64,000 nucleotides of DNA from CAVWGP01 sp963754645 (lineage in GTDB: Bacteria > Pseudomonadota > Alphaproteobacteria > Bin65). How positions within the stretch are numbered: position 1 is the stretch's first letter; the number at the start of each line of letters is the position of its first letter. Shown piece by piece: positions 49,201-57,782 of the stretch. The stretch is taken from the NCBI GenBank assembly GCA_963754645.1, contig CAVWGP010000011.1:1488001-1552000 (forward strand), written 5' to 3'. Under the pieces are notes generated by a model, which saw only the letters and a program-made list of their open reading frames with translations, did no database searches and was not told the DNA's origin. The position numbers and the translations under genes are program-made.

Positions 49201-49877
49201 AGCCGGCCGCGCCGCTGCCGGCCCGTGCCGCGCCGCAGCCGATCGAACGCGGCGAGCGGGTTTGGCAATTTTCCGGCACGCTCGCGCATGCGGCCCATTG
49301 CCTTGTGCAAGCGCAGATGATCGGCTAGGCGCCGATCGAGGAACGCCCAAGTTTCGGCCGCGCCCGGGCTCCGATCGTTCAGCCAAAATATCACCGTTGC
49401 CGAATAGATCGCGGCCAGGATGGCGCGCTTGCTGTAGAAATTGAAATCGGTGCTGGTATCGCCCGCCGCGTGCCAGAGCGTGTCGATCGTGCGGTAGAGC
49501 AAGCGCAGACTGAGCGGCGCGTTTTGCGGCAGTGCGAGCAGGATAAGCGCGCGCCGCACCGCTTCCTTGTGCGCCGCCGCGGCCTCGAGCCGGGCGCGCA
49601 CGCCGGTCGCGATTTTCGCGCTGAGCCCAAGCGGCGGATCCGCGGCTGCGATGGCCGCGGCCATCGCATCGGCCATGGCGCGGTCGGCATCTTCGCTCAT
49701 CAGCCGAACCGCATCGAGCGGGCCGCGCGGAAAAAACCGCGCGACCTCCGCCGCATCAAAGCCCGCCTCGCGGGCGCCGGCGGCGAGCGCCCTTTCGACC
49801 CAGCCATCGAAGGCGACATGCGGCAGCGCGGCGGCCAGGATAGCGCGCTGCGCAGTTTCGATCGCGGTCCGGTCCAT
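49197..49877 (-). CDS. coq9: COQ9 family ubiquinone biosynthesis protein
   Basis: A 226-aa protein whose opening AILAAALPHVAFDGWVERAL, followed by AREAGFDAAEVARFFPRGPL, and later TDFNFYSKRAILAAIYSATV match alphaproteobacterial COQ9 (a TetR-fold lipid-binding protein that presents ubiquinone precursors to the hydroxylase COQ7). The last 25 residues are basic. ATG 49877. It converges on purK with a 4-bp overlap and lies divergent from rpsU. Confidence 0.93.
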   Translation of the reverse strand: MDRTAIETAQRAILAAALPHVAFDGWVERALAAGAREAGFDAAEVARFFPRGPLDAVRLMSEDADRAMADAMAAAIAAADPPLGLSAKIATGVRARLEAAAAHKEAVRRALILLALPQNAPLSLRLLYRTIDTLWHAAGDTSTDFNFYSKRAILAAIYSATVIFWLNDRSPGAAETWAFLDRRLADHLRLHKAMGRMRERAGKLPNPLAAFDRLRRGTGRQRRGRL

Positions 49878-49989
49878 GACGCCACCTTCAAAAAATATTA
49901 ACGCTGGAACAACGGGATAGTAGGCGAGGGCAGGGCACCGACGGTAGCCGCTTCCCTCATCAAGGCAATTGTGCTATGCAATCGTCCCT

Positions 49990-50022
49990 CCGGCGCGGGG
50001 TGTCCCGCGCCGGCCATTTTTT
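49990..50022 (+). terminator. Terminator-like hairpin in the rpsU leader; possible attenuator
   Basis: CCGGCGCGGG, loop GTGT, CCCGCGCCGG (49990-50013), then CCA and six T. A near-perfect intrinsic terminator 57 nt upstream of the proposed rpsU start. It could end an upstream transcript, but the only upstream gene is divergent, so attenuation of rpsU is an attractive reading. Confidence 0.7.
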
Positions 50023-50078
50023 ATGGACCTGCCCCGACCGGCCATCCGGCCGCGTGGCCAAACCGAGGAGTGCGAACC

Positions 50079-50285
50079 ATCGTTCAGGTCATCGTCCGAG
50101 ACAACAATGTCGATCAGGCCCTCAAGGCGCTCAAGAAAAAAATGCAGCGCGAAGGGTTGTTTCGCGAAATGAAACTCCGCCGCAGTTACGAGAAGCCGTC
50201 CGAGCGCAAGGCCCGGGAAAAGGCGGAAGCGGTACGCCGAGCGCGCAAGTTGGCGCGCAAGCGTCTGGAACGCGAAGGCTTCTAG
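50079..50285 (+). CDS. rpsU: 30S ribosomal protein S21 (start codon non-canonical or misread)
   Basis: A 68-aa basic protein: VIVRDNNVDQALKALKKKMQ, then REMKLRRSYEKPSERKAREK and a lysine/arginine tail, the alphaproteobacterial S21. No ATG is near the N-terminus. The ribosome site GAGGAG (50065-50070) has ideal spacing to ATC 50079, giving an AUC start; the nearest conventional start GTG 50070 overlaps the ribosome site itself, and other family members would start at the codon that is GTT here (50082). A base-call error is also possible. Confidence 0.9.
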   Translation: MVQVIVRDNNVDQALKALKKKMQREGLFREMKLRRSYEKPSERKAREKAEAVRRARKLARKRLEREGF

Positions 50286-50403
50286 TTCCGGCCAAGTGGC
50301 CGGGTCGCAAAAGCACTGCTCAGGTCGACGACCTAACCGCATCCGATGACGGGTTGCGGCGCTGCCTTCTATTGCGCGAAATTTCTTCCATCGCCTCCGA
50401 TCT

Positions 50404-51283
50404 ATGACCGAACGCATTTCGATCGCCGCCGGCTTGTCGGTTCTGGCCGAGCGCTACGACGGATTCATTCTCGATTTGTGGGGCACGATCCACGACGGAT
50501 ACCGACCGCTACCCGGCGCCGTCGAATGTCTCGATGCCTTGAAGCGCCGCGGCAAACGGCTGCTTGTTCTCTCGAACGCGCCGCGCCGCTCGCACGCCGT
50601 GATCTCGCGCATGACCGAAATCGGCATCGCGCCCGGTCTTTACGACGCCGTCCTGTCGAGCGGCGAGGCCGCCCATGACGCGCTGCTGGCGCGCCGCGAC
50701 GACTGGCATGCGAAGCTCGGCAAGCGCTGCTATCTGCTCGGCCCGCCGGACGACGCCTCGGTGCTCGAAGGCCAAAGCGTGACGCGCGCCGCCGAACTGG
50801 CCGGCGCCGATTTCATTCTCGCGATCGGCGCGTTTCGCCGCGGCGACACGGTTGCCGATTACGAAAAAGTGCTGGCCGAGGCGCTGGCGCGGCGCCTGCC
50901 GATGATGTGCGCCAATCCGGATCGTGAAGTGCTGCGCGGACCGACGCGCGAAATCTGCGCCGGCGCCATCGCCGAGCGCTACGCGGCGATCGGCGGCGAC
51001 GTTCTATCAGCACGGCAAGCCGCACGCGCCAATTTACGATGCAAGCCTCGCTCGCCTCGGCATGGCCGACCGGCGCCGCATCCTCGCGGTCGGCGATTCG
51101 CTGCGCACCGATATCGCCGGCGCGCGTGCTTATGGCATCGACACTTTGTTCGTGACGGGCGGAATTCATGCCGAAGCGCTCGGCATCGCGGACTTCGCCG
51201 AGCCCGACGCGGCCCGGCTCGCGGCGCTCTGTGCCGCCGCCGGACAGTGGCCGACCGCGGCGGCCGCCGCGTTCAAGTGGTAG
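50404..51283 (+). pseudogene. TIGR01459-family HAD-IIA phosphatase, one frameshift
   Basis: About 293 aa in two frames. Frame one has the nucleophile loop FILDLWGTIHDGYRPLPGAV and motif II VLSNAPRRSHAV, and runs to YAAIGGDV; frame two continues FYQHGKPHAPIYDASLARLG, with motif IV ILAVGDSLRTDIAGARAYGI, to the stop at 51283. The shift (two bases lost or one gained) is near 51005. HAD-IIA enzymes of this group dephosphorylate small sugar or nucleotide phosphates. It follows rpsU by 118 nt. Confidence 0.82.
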
Positions 51284-51368
51284 GCGAGGCGCGCCGTCCG
51301 CTCGCGTCATAGCGAATTCGGCTGATTGCTTCAGCGCGCCCTATTATGCAACTTCGGCGCATGAATTC

Positions 51369-51460
51369 TGGACCCCGGTTCGGTGGCCGGGGTGACAATA
51401 TTTTTTCCAGGTCATCGATCGAAAATTACACTGTCGCCCCGGCCACCGAGCCGGGGACCA
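51369..51460. repeat. Palindromic element, GGACCCCGG type
   Basis: The arm beginning TGGACCCCGGTTCGGTGGCC and its inverted partner ending GGCCACCGAGCCGGGGACCA are 29 bp each with about three mismatches around an AT-rich 34-nt centre. It lies between the HAD gene and the minus-strand gene at 51520. Confidence 0.7.
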
Positions 51461-51519
51461 GGTGCAGGGGGAAACGCATTTGGCGCGCGCGGTGGCGCAG
51501 CAATCGACCGAACGCAGTA

Positions 51520-51867
51520 TCAGTGATGCCCGCCGCCATGCAGGATCTCGTGCCGGATACCGGTGTCGTAGGCGAGACCCGCGGCAGTCAGCGCGATCAC
51601 TTGCGGGAACGCGGCACGGACAAGCCCTTTGCGGTCGAGCGCCTGCCACACGGCTTCGTTGCGCAGTCCCGTTGCATCGCGCCCCGAAACCATGAATTCG
51701 CCGACATGGAAATGGTCGCCATGCGCGTGCGGCAGATTGGTGATGGCGACGGTGCCCGCCGCATCCGGCGGCAGCGCGTGGGCCGGGTCGCGCGCCAGTT
51801 CTTGCAAGAGAACGAGGGTTCGAAGCTGCAAGGGGTTGAGCTTCAGCGGATTGCTCTTGGCGGGCAT
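51520..51867 (-). CDS. Uncharacterised 115-aa protein with a HAHGDHFH motif
   Basis: A 115-aa soluble protein opening MPAKSNPLKLNPLQLRTLVL, with a helical N-terminal half, the histidine-rich strand LPHAHGDHFHVGEFMVSGRD and a second helix pair NEAVWQALDRKGLVRAA. This is a family I have no name for; the His cluster could bind a metal. The C-terminus ends HEILHGGGHH. It is preceded by a GGAGGAGAT-like site and lies downstream of the globin gene. Confidence 0.7.
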   Translation of the reverse strand: MPAKSNPLKLNPLQLRTLVLLQELARDPAHALPPDAAGTVAITNLPHAHGDHFHVGEFMVSGRDATGLRNEAVWQALDRKGLVRAAFPQVIALTAAGLAYDTGIRHEILHGGGHH

Positions 51868-51937
51868 GGCGCGATCTCCTCCGGGCGCAAAAAAGGCGGG
51901 GCTGGTCGCAGCCCCGCCTGATCGACTTTAACGCGGC

Positions 51938-52444
51938 CTAGTGGCCGACGATATCGCCTTTCATGCCGCCGAGCGCGGCCATGACTTCCTGCTGCTCCTT
52001 GGGCTTGACGCCCTTGGCGCGCATTGCGGCGATCATGTGATTGCCCGTCGCATTCCATTCGGCATTCGTGATCTTCATGCCGGCATGGGAGGCCCTCATG
52101 TCTTTGCCGGCGTATTTGCACGGCCCGCCGCTCGCTTCGCAGAGCTGGTCGGTCAGCTTGGCCTTGAGCGCCGGCGCGTCGGTCTTGGCGAAACGCTTGC
52201 CGATGCGGCGATCCTTGGCCATCCGGTTGACGAAATCGTCCATCACGGCCGCGATCGAATCCCGGCCGCCAAGGCGGGCATAGAGCGAGTTCGGATCGAC
52301 TGGCCGGGCCGCCGCACGCGCGCCTTGATCGGGCACGTTCGCGGATTGCCCGGGCTGGCCGGGGACGCTCATCGAAGAACCGCCGCAGGCGCTGAGCGCC
52401 AGGGTCAAGCTCAAGGTCGCTGCAATAGAAAGGGCGCGAATCAT
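51938..52444 (-). CDS. Truncated hemoglobin-like lipoprotein (group I)
   Basis: A 168-aa protein. The N-terminus is a lipoprotein signal ATLSLTLALSACGGSS with lipobox LSAC. The remainder is a group 1 truncated globin: SLYARLGGRDSIAAVMDDFV, then KLTDQLCEASGGPCKYAGKD and the proximal His in MRASHAGMKI. So a heme protein anchored in the envelope, perhaps for O2, NO or peroxide chemistry. It has its own ribosome site (AGGAGG) before ATG 52444. Confidence 0.88.
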   Translation of the reverse strand: MIRALSIAATLSLTLALSACGGSSMSVPGQPGQSANVPDQGARAAARPVDPNSLYARLGGRDSIAAVMDDFVNRMAKDRRIGKRFAKTDAPALKAKLTDQLCEASGGPCKYAGKDMRASHAGMKITNAEWNATGNHMIAAMRAKGVKPKEQQEVMAALGGMKGDIVGH

Positions 52445-52535
52445 TAGTTAGACCTCCTAAATGGTTTGAAGGGGCCGGAGAATAGCCGCAGATTCCGCGC
52501 AAGGCAACCTATGTCGCGCGGAATTGCGCCCGAAA

Positions 52536-53165
52536 TCAGGCTTTGGCGCTCGGCCGGGCGGCGACGGCCTCATACCAGCGCCGGGCCTGGACGGCGCCGG
52601 GCGGTAACTCAATCTTAAGCCATTTGGCGAAATCGACGACGACCAAGACGTCGATATCGGCGATCGAGAAACGATCGCCGAACAAGAACGGCTTGCCGCC
52701 GATCATGGCATCGAGCCGGCCGAGGAAACCGGTCGTGCGCTTGCGCCCGCGTTCCGCGAGCTCGGGGATTTGGGCGTAATTGTCGGGCCCCGTGACCGCC
52801 CGATCCTTCATGCCGGGCGACGAATTGCGCAGCGCCTCGGCCACGGCCAGCATGCCTTCGGTTTCGATGCGCCATTGCGCGTCGGCGATCTGCGCCTTTT
52901 CCTTCGCCGTCGTGCCCATCAGCGGCGGGTTGGGATGGGTTTCCTCGAGATAACGCCAGATCGCGGCCGTCGTCAGAAGCCGCGTGCCGTCGTCGAGTTC
53001 CAGCACCGGCACGGTGCAGTGCGGATTGATGGCGCGGAATTCCGGCTTCAAGTGCTCGCCATTGCGCAAATCGACTTGCACGGTCGGAATGTTCAAGCCC
53101 TTCTCGGCGATGAAGATCCGCGCGCGGCGCGGCGACGGCGCCGGCTTGCAATCGTAGAATTTCAT
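52536..53165 (-). CDS. Glutathione S-transferase family protein
   Basis: A 209-aa GST: MKFYDCKPAPSPRRARIFIA with the SPRRAR glutathione loop, then INPHCTVPVLELDDG (cis-Pro) and ETHPNPP, and the helical domain with LFGDRFSIADIDVLVVVDFA. The catalytic Ser/Cys position falls in CKPAPS. ATG 53165 overlaps the preceding gene by 4 nt (53162), so both form an operon. Confidence 0.9.
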   Translation of the reverse strand: MKFYDCKPAPSPRRARIFIAEKGLNIPTVQVDLRNGEHLKPEFRAINPHCTVPVLELDDGTRLLTTAAIWRYLEETHPNPPLMGTTAKEKAQIADAQWRIETEGMLAVAEALRNSSPGMKDRAVTGPDNYAQIPELAERGRKRTTGFLGRLDAMIGGKPFLFGDRFSIADIDVLVVVDFAKWLKIELPPGAVQARRWYEAVAARPSAKA

Positions 53166-53533
53166 GGGCTGCGCTCCGCCGTTTCGCATTCGAGCCGCGC
53201 TTCGACCGGCCATTCGCGTTCGGGCTTCCACTCCGCGCCGCCGAACAGCCGCGCAATGGGCTTGTGCGTTGTCACAACGCCCGTGAACTTGCAAGCCATC
53301 TTCAGTCTTGCGGCGGGCGCGGCAGGATTGGCCAGCGTCACTTCGCCCGACACTTTCAGCGGGGCGCCGTCGGCGTTGACGACGGCCAGGCGCTGCGGAA
53401 ACTCGACCTTCACCTCGGGCGGCTTGCCCGAGCCGAGCCCGCCCCGGTGGAAATGCTGCACATAGATCATTCCGGCGATCAGCCAGAGCGCGATCAACGA
53501 GAGAAATCGCATCATCGATTCGATGCCACGCAT
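53162..53533 (-). CDS. Membrane-anchored uncharacterised protein (123 aa)
   Basis: One transmembrane segment near the start (FLSLIALWLIAGMIYVQHF) followed by a roughly 95-residue periplasmic beta domain (KPPEVKVEFPQRLAVVNADG, FTGVVTTHKPIARLFGGAEW). A strong AGGAGG ribosome site lies 5 nt before ATG 53533. It overlaps the GST start by 4 nt. I do not recognise the family. Confidence 0.65.
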   Translation of the reverse strand: MRGIESMMRFLSLIALWLIAGMIYVQHFHRGGLGSGKPPEVKVEFPQRLAVVNADGAPLKVSGEVTLANPAAPAARLKMACKFTGVVTTHKPIARLFGGAEWKPEREWPVEARLECETAERSP

Positions 53534-53618
53534 GTCATCCTCCTGGGTCGGCCCTGCCGGATGCCGGCGGGGAATGCGCCAGTCTAGCGCGAGGATCGTG
53601 ACGCGGCGACGCCGGGAA

Positions 53619-54014
53619 TTAGGCCGGCAGCTCGGTCGAAAAGCTTTGGAACCATTCGGCCAGGACGGGCGATTCGATGGTGTTGCCGGCCACCGCCTTC
53701 ATGCCGTTGATTTCATCTTCCTCGAGCGGTTCGAAAACGATGCCGTTGAAATTGAGAAAGGCGCGCGTGACCAAGAGTGCCGTGCGATTGTTGCCGTCCA
53801 TGAACGGCTGCTTCTGCGCGATACCGAGGCACAACGACGCGGCCAGATCGTAGGTTGTGGGATTGTCGCCGTAGGCCAGCAAATTTTTCGAGTGTTCGAG
53901 GACCGTATCGAGCACGATCTCGTCGCGCAGGCCTTGATTGCCGCCAAACGTCGCGACGGCCTCGTCATGCAGCGCCATCACCATCCGCTTCGTGAGCCAT
54001 TTGGTCGCCTTCAT
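53619..54014 (-). CDS. doc: Doc-type (Fic-fold) toxin with a Q-for-H active site
   Basis: A 131-aa death-on-curing toxin. The fold markers are LRDEIVLDTVLEHSKNLLAY and NTIESPVLAEW. The Fic motif, normally H-P-F-x-D-G-N-K-R, reads QPFMDGNNR (residues 69-77), so the catalytic histidine and the usual Lys are replaced; the protein may be inactive or a variant. Doc enzymes phosphorylate elongation factor Tu. ATG 54014 is 2 nt after the antitoxin stop. Confidence 0.88.
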   Translation of the reverse strand: MKATKWLTKRMVMALHDEAVATFGGNQGLRDEIVLDTVLEHSKNLLAYGDNPTTYDLAASLCLGIAQKQPFMDGNNRTALLVTRAFLNFNGIVFEPLEEDEINGMKAVAGNTIESPVLAEWFQSFSTELPA

Positions 54015-54016
54015 GG

Positions 54017-54241
54017 CTACCCCATGTCCTTGAGCGCTGCGCTATGCCGGCGCATGTAGTCGCGGTTGGTTTCGAGGAGGGCGTCGAACTCGCTGTCATG
54101 CGGCATGAGGACAAAGCCGTACGCCGTTTTCACCGGCATCAGCACATCGCCTTCGCCGACATTGAGTTCGGCCAACAATTCTTTGCTCAGCACGAGGCCG
54201 AGGCTATCGCCGAACTTTCGAATCTTGAGCGGCACACCCAT
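54017..54241 (-). CDS. AbrB/MazE-type antitoxin
   Basis: A 74-aa SpoVT-AbrB swapped-hairpin DNA-binding protein: MGVPLKIRKFGDSLGLVLSK, then ELNVGEGDVLMPVKT and a C-terminal toxin-binding helix (EFDALLETNRDYMRRH). Paired with the Doc-like gene immediately downstream; as antitoxin it should neutralise the toxin and autoregulate. The paralogous pair is at 57396-58003. Confidence 0.9.
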   Translation of the reverse strand: MGVPLKIRKFGDSLGLVLSKELLAELNVGEGDVLMPVKTAYGFVLMPHDSEFDALLETNRDYMRRHSAALKDMG

Positions 54242-54407
54242 GCGGCTTCACTCTCTTCGCTATTGGCTGCAAGTTATCGCTAGCAATAACTTATTTATCG
54301 TTAATCGACGGACGACTGTCCGCAGCTTCTAGCACAAGCCGTGTTCGGGGATTTTTATCATGTACTTCAAATAGTTAATTTTGCAGCCGGCTTCAGCCGC
54401 GGCGCCG

Positions 54408-55373
54408 TTAGTTCGGCTTGAAGCCCGACGCCTTAATAATTGGCCCCCAGCGGTCGAAATCCGCCTTCTGGGTGGCCACCAATTCCTCGGGCGACGAGCC
54501 GAGCGCGATGAGGCCGAGCGCCTGGAAGCGCGCGACGACGTCCGGCGCCTTGAGCGCATCGCGGATGGCGGCGCCGATGCGCGCGACGTGTTCGGCCGGA
54601 AGCTTGGCCGGACCGTAGGCGCCGAACCAGGCGCCGGTCGCGATATCGAAGCCGGATTCCTTGAAGGTCGGCACGTCGGGCGTCAGCGGCGAGCGTTTGG
54701 CGCCGCTCGTGGCGATGATCTTGATCCGCCCGGCCTTGTGCATCTCCATCACGTCGACGATCGAGTCGAACATCGCGGGCACTTGGCCGCCGACGAGGTC
54801 GTTGAGCGCCGGCGCCCCGCCGCGATAAGTGATGTGCTTCATCTCGATACCCGCCTGCTTCGTGAAGAGGAGGCCGAGGAAATGCAGCAAGGTGCCAGCA
54901 CCGGGAGTGGCGTAGTTCGCCTTGTCTGGATTGGCCTTCGCCCAGGCGACGAACTCGGGCACCGACTTCGCCGGCGTGGCCGGCCCGACGAAGAGCCCGA
55001 GATCGGAGGTCACGACGAGGCCGATGGGCGTGAAGTCATTGACCGGGTCGTAGCGCAAATCGCTGAAAATATTCGGCTGCACCGACATCTGCCCAATCGT
55101 CGTGATCATGATCGTGTTGCCGTCGGGTGCCGCGGTCTTGAGCGTTTCGGGCGCGATGCGGCCGCCGGCGCCGGCCTTGTTTTCGACGATGACCGGGCGC
55201 TTCAGCGTTTCGCGCATGCGCTCGGCGAGCAGCCGCGCCGTGATATCGACCGAGCCGCCTGGCGCGAAGCCGACGATGATGCGCAGCGGCTGGTCGCTCT
55301 GCGCCGAAGCCGGGCCGGCGGCGGCGAACGCGGCAAGAGCCAGAAGGGCGGCGCTGAGGGTGCGGCGTAACAT
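54408..55373 (-). CDS. tctC: Tripartite tricarboxylate transporter substrate-binding protein (TctC/Bug)
   Basis: A 321-aa periplasmic binding protein. Signal LSAALLALAAFAAAGPASAQ; mature start QSDQPLRIIVGFAPGGSVDI is the typical Bug ligand loop. Conserved regions include KPVIVENKAGAGGRIAPETL-type segment RPVIVENKAGAGGRIAPETL. Delivers carboxylates or related small acids to TctA/TctB encoded upstream on the same strand; ligand unknown. It is third in the order tctB-tctA-tctC. Confidence 0.93.
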   Translation of the reverse strand: MLRRTLSAALLALAAFAAAGPASAQSDQPLRIIVGFAPGGSVDITARLLAERMRETLKRPVIVENKAGAGGRIAPETLKTAAPDGNTIMITTIGQMSVQPNIFSDLRYDPVNDFTPIGLVVTSDLGLFVGPATPAKSVPEFVAWAKANPDKANYATPGAGTLLHFLGLLFTKQAGIEMKHITYRGGAPALNDLVGGQVPAMFDSIVDVMEMHKAGRIKIIATSGAKRSPLTPDVPTFKESGFDIATGAWFGAYGPAKLPAEHVARIGAAIRDALKAPDVVARFQALGLIALGSSPEELVATQKADFDRWGPIIKASGFKPN

Positions 55374-55409
55374 CGATCGATCCTCCCGATTTCGAGTATT
55401 TTCTTGGCG

Positions 55410-56921
55410 CTAACGGTCTTCGGCGAAGACTTCGCCGCGGCGGCGGCGAATGGCCGGCACCACCAGCATGCCGATCCAAAGCACGGCAAGCAAGAGCAAG
55501 CCAAGGCTGATCGGGCGAGTGACAAACACCGACCAATCGCCGCGCCCGATCTCCAGCGCGCGGCGAAAGTTTTCCTCCATCATCGGCCCGAGCACGTAGC
55601 CGAGCATGAGCGCGATCGGCTCGCAGCGCAGCTTGGCCAACAGGCAGCCGACGATGCCGAGCAGGCCCATCAAGAATACGTCGAACCGCGCGAATGACAG
55701 CGTGTAGGCGCCGATGCAGCAAAAGACGACGATCGAGGGGAACAAGAAGCGATAGGGCAGCTTCAAGAGCTGGACCCAGAGGCCGACCAGCGGGAGATTG
55801 AGGATCACGAGCATGAGATTGCCGATCCACATGCTGGCGATCAGGCCCCAGAACAGCTCGGGCCGCACGGTCATGACGCTGGGGCCGGGCTGGATGCCGT
55901 GAATCAGCATGGCGCCGACCATGAGCGCCATCACCGCGTTGGGCGGTATGCCGAGCGTGAGCAGGGGAATGAACGAGGTTTGCGCCGCGGCATTGTTCGC
56001 CGCTTCGGGCGCAGCCACGCCTTCGATGGCACCCTTGCCGAAGCGCGACGGATCCGCCGCCAGTTTCTTCTCGAGCGCATAGGAGCTGAACGCGGCCAAG
56101 ACCGGGCCGCCGCCGGGCAGCACGCCGAACAGCGCGCCCAACCCGGTGCCGCGCAAAATCGGCCGCACCATGGACTTAAGCTCGGCGCGGTTCGGATAGA
56201 GCCGGCCGATCTTGGCCATGACGATCTCGCGTTGCGTCCGGCGCTGCTGTTCGAGATTGGCGATGATGTCGGCGATGCCGAAAAATCCCATGGCGACGAC
56301 GACGAAATTCAAGCCGTCGACCAGTTGCGGAAACCCGTAGGCGAAGCGCTCGGTTCCGCTGTTGGTGTCGACCCCGATCAGGCCGAGGATCAGTCCGACC
56401 ATGGTCATGCCGATGGCCTTGATCAGCGAACCGTGCGCCAGCACGGTGGCGCCGACCAGGCCCAGAACCATGAGCGAAAATATCTCGGCCGCCCCGAACT
56501 TGAAGGCGATGGCCGACAACAAAGGCGCGGCGACGACGAGCAGCACCGTCGCCACCGTTCCGGCGAAAAACGACGCGAGCGCGGCGGCCGACAAAGCCGT
56601 CCCGGCGCGCCCGATGCGCGCCATCCGATAGCCGTCCATCGCGGTGACGATCGACGATGGTTCGCCCGGCAGATTGACCAGGATCGCCGTGGTCGATCCG
56701 CCATATTGCGCGCCGTAATAGATGCCTGCGAGCATGATGAGCGCCGCGACCGGCTCCAATTTGAACGTGAGCGGCAGCAGCATCGCGATGGTGGCGACCG
56801 GGCCCAGCCCCGGCAGCACGCCGATCAGCGTTCCGAAGGCGACGCCGAGGAAGCAGTAGAAAAGATTGGCCGGCGTGAGGGCGACGCCGAAGCCGAGCGA
56901 GAGTTGCGCGAGAATGTCCAT
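55410..56921 (-). CDS. tctA: Tripartite tricarboxylate transporter large permease TctA
   Basis: A 503-aa membrane protein with about 12 predicted helices and the TctA sequences FGTLIGVLPGLGPVATIAML and AIEGVAAPEAANNAAAQTSF. It forms the translocation pore for substrates delivered by TctC. It starts 7 nt after the tctB stop and precedes tctC by 36 nt, so the three form one operon. The last residues are basic and cytosolic. Confidence 0.95.
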   Translation of the reverse strand: MDILAQLSLGFGVALTPANLFYCFLGVAFGTLIGVLPGLGPVATIAMLLPLTFKLEPVAALIMLAGIYYGAQYGGSTTAILVNLPGEPSSIVTAMDGYRMARIGRAGTALSAAALASFFAGTVATVLLVVAAPLLSAIAFKFGAAEIFSLMVLGLVGATVLAHGSLIKAIGMTMVGLILGLIGVDTNSGTERFAYGFPQLVDGLNFVVVAMGFFGIADIIANLEQQRRTQREIVMAKIGRLYPNRAELKSMVRPILRGTGLGALFGVLPGGGPVLAAFSSYALEKKLAADPSRFGKGAIEGVAAPEAANNAAAQTSFIPLLTLGIPPNAVMALMVGAMLIHGIQPGPSVMTVRPELFWGLIASMWIGNLMLVILNLPLVGLWVQLLKLPYRFLFPSIVVFCCIGAYTLSFARFDVFLMGLLGIVGCLLAKLRCEPIALMLGYVLGPMMEENFRRALEIGRGDWSVFVTRPISLGLLLLAVLWIGMLVVPAIRRRRGEVFAEDR

Positions 56922-56928
56922 GGCGGCG

Positions 56929-57372
56929 CTAGGGCCAGAGCCGCAACGAAAGTTTGAGCGCGACGATGAAAACCAGCACCGAGATCGCGCTCAGGCACAC
57001 GGCCAAGATCAGGGTTTCGGCGATGCGCGCACGCTGTCCGGCGAAGGCTGAAATCACCGCCGTGGCGGCGACGGCGAGCGCCAGCCCGGCGCCTTGAATG
57101 AGTGCGCCGAACGCGGCAATGGCCAACCCAAGCACGATGTAGGGCCGCCAATGGGCCCGCTCGAGTTTTTCGCCGGGGCCGCGCAGGCCCTTGATCAGCA
57201 CGATGACGCCGACCAGGGCCAAGAGCCCGCCCAGCAGGGTCGGAAAATATCCGGGCCCCATCGACGACGCCGTTCCCAGCGCATAGCGCCGCGCCAGGAC
57301 GACGGTGAGCACGCCGAAGCCGATGAAAAACAGGCCGGTGCCGATATCGGGCTGGTTGCGGGCGGGGGTCAT
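56929..57372 (-). CDS. tctB: Tripartite tricarboxylate transporter small subunit TctB
   Basis: A 147-aa four-helix membrane protein (GLFFIGFGVLTVVLARRYAL, TLLGGLLALVGVIVLIKGLR, LGLAIAAFGALIQGAGLALA, LILAVCLSAISVLVFIVALK). This is the small membrane partner of TctA. It starts the operon at ATG 57372 and its start is 23 nt from the Doc stop at 57396, so the toxin-antitoxin genes may be cotranscribed with it. Confidence 0.9.
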   Translation of the reverse strand: MTPARNQPDIGTGLFFIGFGVLTVVLARRYALGTASSMGPGYFPTLLGGLLALVGVIVLIKGLRGPGEKLERAHWRPYIVLGLAIAAFGALIQGAGLALAVAATAVISAFAGQRARIAETLILAVCLSAISVLVFIVALKLSLRLWP

Positions 57373-57395
57373 GCCGGCGTGTTCATGGCAATTCG

Positions 57396-57782
57396 TTAGG
57401 ACTTTCGCGAATTCTTGTCGAGCCAGATCGCCAAGTCCGCTTCCGACAGCCGCCCCGCCGCGAGATCGACGAATATTGCAACCGCATCGGTTTCCGGCAC
57501 ATCGAGTTCACGGCCGTTCAAGGCCAGGAAAACATAGGCGGCCATGAACGAAACGCGTTTGTTGCCGTCGACGAAAGGATGGTTCCGGGCGATACCATGG
57601 GCCAGCGCCGCCGCCAATTCGGCGATCGACGATTTGCGATGGGCAAGGACATTTCGAGGGCGCGCCAGGGCGGATTGCAGAAGGCCTTCGTCGCGCAGGC
57701 CGCCGAGGCCGCCATGTTCGCCGATGAGTTCCTCGTGTATCGCTTTGACCGCAGCCTCGCCGAGCCAGCGCGGCTCCTTCAC
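57396..57782 (-). CDS. doc: Doc-type (Fic-fold) toxin, intact motif
   Basis: A 128-aa death-on-curing toxin. The active site reads HPFVDGNKR (residues 68-76), the complete canonical Fic/Doc motif, within the helical fold LRDEGLLQSALARPRNVLAH and FVDLAAGRLSEADLAIWL. Translation starts at GTG 57782, overlapping the antitoxin stop by 4 nt (GTGA). A second, motif-altered Doc gene is 3.4 kb away. Confidence 0.92.
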   Translation of the reverse strand: MKEPRWLGEAAVKAIHEELIGEHGGLGGLRDEGLLQSALARPRNVLAHRKSSIAELAAALAHGIARNHPFVDGNKRVSFMAAYVFLALNGRELDVPETDAVAIFVDLAAGRLSEADLAIWLDKNSRKS

